A DNA stretch of 64,000 nt from Acidobacteriota bacterium (lineage in GTDB: Bacteria > Acidobacteriota > Thermoanaerobaculia > Multivoradales > Multivoraceae), in assembly GCA_026707545.1 (NCBI GenBank), contig JAPOWR010000002.1, forward strand, positions 124,001 through 188,000, read 5' to 3'. The position numbers were made by a program, and so were the translations under genes. Below the pieces are notes generated by a model. It searched no databases, was not told the origin of the DNA, and was given only the letters and a program-made list of their open reading frames with translations. Within the stretch, counting starts at the first letter, position 1; each line of letters opens with the position of its first letter. Positions 59,662 to 64,000 of this stretch are shown here, piece by piece.

Positions 59662-61042
59662 CGGAATCCCGGCACTGGGGTCGCAGGCGTTTCTCGCGGC
59701 GGTGAGTCTTGCTGCTCTTGGAGCAGGTTGCGTGAATCCGCCGCCCATAGCGGCGCAACTGCACGCCGGCGCCGCCGCGGTCGAGATCACGCCGCCGGCC
59801 GGCTCCCTGCTTTACGGCTACGGCGCGCGCGGAACGAACCGGTCGCAGGGAGTTCACGACCCGCTCTACGCGCGGGCGCTCGTGCTCGAGGCGGACGGTG
59901 AGACCGTCGCGCTCGTGACGCTCGATCTCGGCTCGATCCGCAAGGAGAACACCTTGCCGATACGGCAGGCGGTCCTGGATGCCGCCGGCTTCGACCACGT
60001 CCTGCTGAACGCGTCCCACACGCACTCCGCGCCGCTGTTCGAGGAGGACTTCCCGAGCGCCGGGAGCCCGTGGATCGAGGATCTGGAGCGGAGGATCGCC
60101 GGCGTCATCCTTGAAGCCCACGCCGCTCTCCGCCCCGCCGGTGTCGCGGTCGGCTGGGGCCGGGCGAGCGAGGGGCACAACCGGCGCCGGGTTCTTCCGG
60201 ACGGCAGCGTCGAGATGTTCTGGCGCAACCGCGAGCGCCTGCCGACCGGGCCGCTCGACGAGTCCGTCGGCGTGCTGGCGGTCGACGGCGCCGACGGTGA
60301 AGCGATCGCCACGGTGGTCAACTTCGCCGTTCACCCGGTCATCCTCGGGCCCGAGAACATGCTCGTCTCGGCCGACTATCCGGGCGCGATGGCGGCTCTC
60401 GTCGCCGAGCGCGGAGGCGGCGTGCCGATGCTCCTGCAAGGCGCCGCCGGCGACATCAACCCGTTCTGGGACAAGACGCCGCCCGCGGAAGGCGGCTTCG
60501 AGCAGGTCCGGATGGCGGGGGAGCGGCTGGGGCAGGAAGTCCTCCGCATCCGCGCCGACCTGGCCGCGGCGGAGGCGTTTCACGATCCGGCGACCCTGTC
60601 GGTGAAGCGCCACCTGGTGACGCTCGATCCACGCTGGGACCTTGACTCCCCGGTGGTCGAGGAGGGTTTCCGGCGCCACGGTCTGGAGGCGTCGCTTCGG
60701 AGGTACCGCGCGCGCTTCCCGCGCGAACGGGAGGCCGAAGTGAACACCGTGGTCCTCGGTACGCGCGGCGCGAGTCAGTTCGCCCTGGCCACGTTCCCGG
60801 GCGAGTTCTTCGTCGAGCACCAGCTCCGGCTGCGGGCCGAGGCCCAGGTGCCCCATGTCTTCTTCGCCGGCTACACGAACGGCGAACTCGCCTACTTCCC
60901 GACCATCGCGGCCGCCGCCCAGGGCGGCTACGGTGGCAGGGAAGCTACGATCGTCGAGGTCGGCGCCGGCGAGAAGCTGGTCGATCTTGCCGCGATCTCG
61001 ATCCTCGAACAGGCCGGTTGGCTGCACGACGCGCCTCCTTGA
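59648..61042 (+). CDS. Neutral/alkaline ceramidase-like (NAAA-unrelated) lipoprotein
   Basis: The 464-residue exported protein resembles the N-terminal domain of neutral/alkaline non-lysosomal ceramidases, which are zinc amidohydrolases of ceramide. Visible blocks are AAAVEITPPAGSLLYGYG, LLNASHTHSAPLFEED with the HxH zinc pair, VVNFAVHPVILGPENMLVSADYPG and LLQGAAGDINPFW. VFFAGYTNGELAYFPT is also family-typical. A probable lipobox (LGAGC) follows the hydrophobic N-terminus. GTG 59648 overlaps the acyl-CoA dehydrogenase end. The canonical C-terminal Ig-like domain is absent, so the true substrate may differ. Confidence 0.83.
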   Translation: MARTSGIPALGSQAFLAAVSLAALGAGCVNPPPIAAQLHAGAAAVEITPPAGSLLYGYGARGTNRSQGVHDPLYARALVLEADGETVALVTLDLGSIRKENTLPIRQAVLDAAGFDHVLLNASHTHSAPLFEEDFPSAGSPWIEDLERRIAGVILEAHAALRPAGVAVGWGRASEGHNRRRVLPDGSVEMFWRNRERLPTGPLDESVGVLAVDGADGEAIATVVNFAVHPVILGPENMLVSADYPGAMAALVAERGGGVPMLLQGAAGDINPFWDKTPPAEGGFEQVRMAGERLGQEVLRIRADLAAAEAFHDPATLSVKRHLVTLDPRWDLDSPVVEEGFRRHGLEASLRRYRARFPREREAEVNTVVLGTRGASQFALATFPGEFFVEHQLRLRAEAQVPHVFFAGYTNGELAYFPTIAAAAQGGYGGREATIVEVGAGEKLVDLAAISILEQAGWLHDAPP

Positions 61043-61086
61043 GACCGGCCGCTCCAACCCGAACCGCCCCTCCAGGAGGCTTCGTC

Positions 61087-63054
61087 ATGACATCTCTCGC
61101 TCGCCCTGCGGTCCGTGGGCCCCTTATGCGGTGCCGGCTCTCCCTGCCCTTGCCTGCAACGCTCGTCGCGTTCGCCGTCCTCGGCTGCGCCGCCGGCAGC
61201 GAGGCGCCCCCGCGCCAGCCGGCGGTCTACAGCGCCGCCGCGTTCCATAACACGACATCCTACGGCGGCGCCTCGTTCTCGGCCGACGAGAGCCGTCTGC
61301 TGATCTCGAGCGACATGACCGGCGTCTGGGCCGTCTACAGCCTGCCGGTCGCGGGCGGTGAGCCGAGGCAACTGACCGACAGCGCGGGGCCGGTGTTCGC
61401 ACAGAGCTACTTCCCGAACGATGACCGCTTCCTCTACACCGGCGACGAAGGCGGCAACGAGTTGAACCACCTGTACGTGGGGTCCGACGGCGCCGGGGAC
61501 GTCCCCGAAGGCGCAGTGGACCTGACGCCGGGAGCCAACGTACGCGCCTCGTTCGCCGGCTGGCGGAGCGATGGCGGGGCGTTCTTCGTTCAGACGAACG
61601 AGCGCACGCCCTTCGCGATGGACCTCTACCGCTACAGCGTGCCGCCGCCGGGAAGCTGGGACTTCGAGCGCGAGCTCGTGTTCGAGAACGACGGCACGTT
61701 CAGCCTCGGTGACGTCAGCGACGACGGCCGCTGGCTGGCGCTCGACAAGCTGACCAGCAACTACGACAGCGACGTCTACGCCTACGACCTGATGGCGGGT
61801 CACCTGGTGCACGTGACAGAGCACGAGGGCGAGGTCGAGCACTCCTCGGGCGGCTTCACGCCCGACAGCGCGCATCTCTACTACGGAACGAACGAGCACG
61901 GCGAGTTCCGCCAGGTGTGGTCCTACGACCTCGCCGGCGGCTCGCGTGAGCTCGTGCTCGCCGCCGACTGGGATGTCTTCGGCGTGTCCTTCTCCGATAC
62001 GGGGCGGTACCGCGTCTCGGCGATCAACGAGGACGCTTCGACGGCGGTCGAGGTGTTCGACACGAAGACGGGCGCCCCGGTCGAGCTTCCGGATCTTCCC
62101 GCCGGCGACATCGCGCAGGTCGGCTTCTCAGCCAGCGACCGGCTGATGGCGTTCTACCTGAGCAGCGACCAGTCGCCGTCGGATCTCTACGTCTACGACC
62201 TGGAGCAGGGCGGCGAGGCGCTTCGGCTGACGCAAAGCCTGAACCCCGAGATCAACCCGGACGATCTCGTGACCACCGAGGTGATTCGGTACCCGAGCTT
62301 CGACGGGCTGGAGATCCCGGCCATCCTGTGGCGGCCGCACGGGGCGTCGGCCGACAACCCGGCGCCGGCGATGGTCTGGGTGCACGGCGGACCGGGCGGC
62401 CAGACCCGGCGCACCTACCGCGCCGACATCCAGCACCTGGTGAACCAGGGCTACGTCGTCCTGGGCGTGAACAACCGTGGTTCGTCGGGTTACGGCAAGA
62501 CCTTCTTCCACATGGACGACAGGAAGCACGGCGAGGTCGACCTGCAGGACTGCGTGTGGGCCCGCACCTGGCTCGAGTCCCAGGACTGGGTGGACGGTTC
62601 GCGCGTAGGCATCATCGGCGGCAGCTATGGCGGCTACATGGTGGCGGCCGCGCTGGCCTTCGAGCCGGAGGTCTTCGACGTCGGCGTCAACATCTTCGGG
62701 GTGACGAACTGGATCCGGACACTCGAGAGCACGCCGCCCTGGTGGCAGGCGCAGAAGGTGGCCCTGCTGGGCGAGCTGGGCGATCCGGCGACCGAGCGCG
62801 AGCGCCTGGAGCGCATCTCACCGCTCTTCCATGCCTCGAACGTCGTCAAGCCGCTGCTCGTCGTCCAGGGCGCGAACGACCCCCGGGTGCTCCAGGTGGA
62901 GAGCGACGAGCTGGTGGAGGCGGTGCGCGCCAACGGCGTTCCGGTCGAGTACGTCCTGTTCCCGGACGAGGGCCACGGCTTCCGCAACCGGGTGAACCGG
63001 ATCGAGGCGTCGGAGCGCTACGCGACGTTTCTCGCCGAGCACCTGGGTTCGTAG
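61087..63054 (+). CDS. S9-family prolyl oligopeptidase-like lipoprotein peptidase
   Basis: The 655-residue exported serine peptidase has a lipobox (FAVLGC) and a WD40-like beta-propeller (about 40-385). The C-terminal alpha/beta hydrolase domain carries S513 in GGSYGGYM, D598 in GANDPRV and H630 in DEGHGF. AMVWVHGGPGGQTRR supplies the oxyanion strand. AGGAGG seven bases upstream fixes the ATG. It is likely a periplasmic or surface dipeptidyl- or oligopeptidase for peptide nutrition. It follows the ceramidase-like gene by 44 bp. Confidence 0.9.
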   Translation: MTSLARPAVRGPLMRCRLSLPLPATLVAFAVLGCAAGSEAPPRQPAVYSAAAFHNTTSYGGASFSADESRLLISSDMTGVWAVYSLPVAGGEPRQLTDSAGPVFAQSYFPNDDRFLYTGDEGGNELNHLYVGSDGAGDVPEGAVDLTPGANVRASFAGWRSDGGAFFVQTNERTPFAMDLYRYSVPPPGSWDFERELVFENDGTFSLGDVSDDGRWLALDKLTSNYDSDVYAYDLMAGHLVHVTEHEGEVEHSSGGFTPDSAHLYYGTNEHGEFRQVWSYDLAGGSRELVLAADWDVFGVSFSDTGRYRVSAINEDASTAVEVFDTKTGAPVELPDLPAGDIAQVGFSASDRLMAFYLSSDQSPSDLYVYDLEQGGEALRLTQSLNPEINPDDLVTTEVIRYPSFDGLEIPAILWRPHGASADNPAPAMVWVHGGPGGQTRRTYRADIQHLVNQGYVVLGVNNRGSSGYGKTFFHMDDRKHGEVDLQDCVWARTWLESQDWVDGSRVGIIGGSYGGYMVAAALAFEPEVFDVGVNIFGVTNWIRTLESTPPWWQAQKVALLGELGDPATERERLERISPLFHASNVVKPLLVVQGANDPRVLQVESDELVEAVRANGVPVEYVLFPDEGHGFRNRVNRIEASERYATFLAEHLGS

Positions 63055-63106
63055 GCACCGAAGACAGGTCCCGCACGGTCCGCCGGTGTGGCGCCAGTGC
63101 CGCGCC

Positions 63107-64000
63107 TCAGAAGTCGAAGTGCATGAACAGGCCGACGTGCTCGACCGATCCGGCGCCGGCCGGGTCGGTCGACACGTAGTTCGCGAGCACCCGCAGGTTG
63201 TCGCGGAGGTACCAGTTGAGGGCCACGGAGAGGCTCTGCTGGCTTCCGCCGAGAACGGAACCGCCGCTCAGATCAATACGGTCCCAGCGCGCGGCGAGTT
63301 CCCAGGCGCCCCTGCCTTCGGGCACGGGCGCTTTCGGCCGCAGACGGGTGAAGGTGCGGGAGCTGCGGCTGTAGGGCTTTCTTTCTCCGGTGAGGAACCA
63401 GCCCGCCTCGACGTACTGGGCGTCGAACCGGGCGCTCCGGCCATCCGCCAGCAGGTCCACCTGGGCGGACATCAGCTCGCCCTGGAGCCAGAACGAACTT
63501 CGGGCAAGCACGAACTCGGCGCCAATCAGCCGCATGCCGTCGGCGGGCAGCCATCCAGTGTTCACCGTGCGCGGCGCGAGCCTGACGCCGGCGCGGCCGC
63601 GCAGACGCACGGCGTCCGCGGTGGGCTGACGGTGTGAGACGGCCACGCCGAGATGGAGCAGGAGATCGCTTCCTTCGTCTCCGTCCAGCGCGAGGCCGGT
63701 GAGGCGTCCACTCAGGCTCCAGTCCGCCCCGGGGCGTATGTCGTAGCCATCGCTGTCGCGGAAGGCGCCCACCGCCCAGGCGACGCGGTCGCCAACAAGT
63801 CGATCGTGCACCATGAAGCCGAGGTTGCGGCCCGGCGCCAGGGCGGTGACCGCGGCCGGGCGCGCGATGAAGGAGTGGTTGTTCGACGACTGCTGGATCG
63901 AGAGGCTGAACGGCTCCTTGAAGTGACCCGCGCGAAGGGTGGCCGCGCCGTCGGTGGCCGTGGCCTCGATGAAGACGTCCGTGGGCACGATGTCGCCGCT
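63107..64000 (-). CDS. Phosphate-selective porin O/P-like barrel (5' end beyond window)
   Basis: The C-terminal ~298 residues of an outer-membrane porin are present and the gene continues past the right edge. OprO/OprP-like blocks are visible: LRAGHFKEPFSLSIQQSSNNHSFI, APGRNLGFMVHD, and the terminal strand GLFMHFDF ending in Phe. Mid-region strands such as WELAARWDRIDLSGGS fit the family. In Pseudomonas such porins take up phosphate or polyphosphate, and the pst operon lies about 8 kb to the left. The family is broad, so the substrate is not certain. It converges with the S9 peptidase gene. Confidence 0.82.
   Translation of the reverse strand, partial: SGDIVPTDVFIEATATDGAATLRAGHFKEPFSLSIQQSSNNHSFIARPAAVTALAPGRNLGFMVHDRLVGDRVAWAVGAFRDSDGYDIRPGADWSLSGRLTGLALDGDEGSDLLLHLGVAVSHRQPTADAVRLRGRAGVRLAPRTVNTGWLPADGMRLIGAEFVLARSSFWLQGELMSAQVDLLADGRSARFDAQYVEAGWFLTGERKPYSRSSRTFTRLRPKAPVPEGRGAWELAARWDRIDLSGGSVLGGSQQSLSVALNWYLRDNLRVLANYVSTDPAGAGSVEHVGLFMHFDF

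Overview
The window is about two-thirds G+C, densely coded on both strands, and free of rRNA, CRISPR arrays and recognisable transposases. Gene content suggests an Acidobacteriota-like bacterium, possibly of the Thermoanaerobaculia type known from sponges and sediments. The main hint is a secreted PKD protein with a C-terminal domain that I associate with that class. This placement is inference; no rRNA is present to test it.

The left third (about 0.1-21.3 kb) is core genome: rsmA, ftsK, fmt-rsmB, an HU gene with a strong promoter, a family-2 glycosyltransferase, moaC, a NamZ-like hydrolase and serA. An argF-purB-rlpA operon runs leftward and rdgB and coaE converge. A translation block follows: rplM-rpsI-rpsB-tsf-pyrH-frr, then ispDF-rlmB and tRNA-Thr/Tyr/Gly. 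A tuf gene often follows such a tRNA cluster, but here the order breaks at tRNA-Gly. Its 3' end is repeated nearby in both orientations, so it may be an old integration site.

The middle (21.6-43 kb) is accessory: a PKD protein, exported RidA, a ThuA protein, an LMF1-like membrane protein and a biosynthetic locus. That locus has a rightward arm (aminotransferase, CitE-like lyase, free ACP, Sfp-type PPTase, alpha/beta hydrolase) converging on a leftward arm (SulP transporter, 3411-residue type I PKS). The PKS reads KS-AT-DH-cMT-psiKR-ER-KR-ACP-KS-psiAT. Its complete module would make a reduced, methyl-branched chain, and the protein ends in an atypical KS followed by a dead AT remnant. The architecture recalls the 'sup'-type PKSs of sponge symbionts.

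The right third (43-64 kb) concerns the envelope, transport and lipids. It holds a sulfatase-like lipoprotein, a five-gene set (LolA-fold protein, two FtsX-type permeases, LolD-type ATPase, outer-membrane barrel) and a pst phosphate operon. The two PstB proteins of that operon carry complementary motif losses that predict a one-site asymmetric heterodimer. Next come two divergent P450s lacking the oxygen-activating Thr, an SRPBCC protein, an acyl-CoA dehydrogenase, a ceramidase-like protein, an S9 peptidase and a partial porin. The clearest candidates for undescribed biology are the asymmetric PstB pair, the PKS terminal KS-psiAT and the LolA/ABC/barrel cassette.
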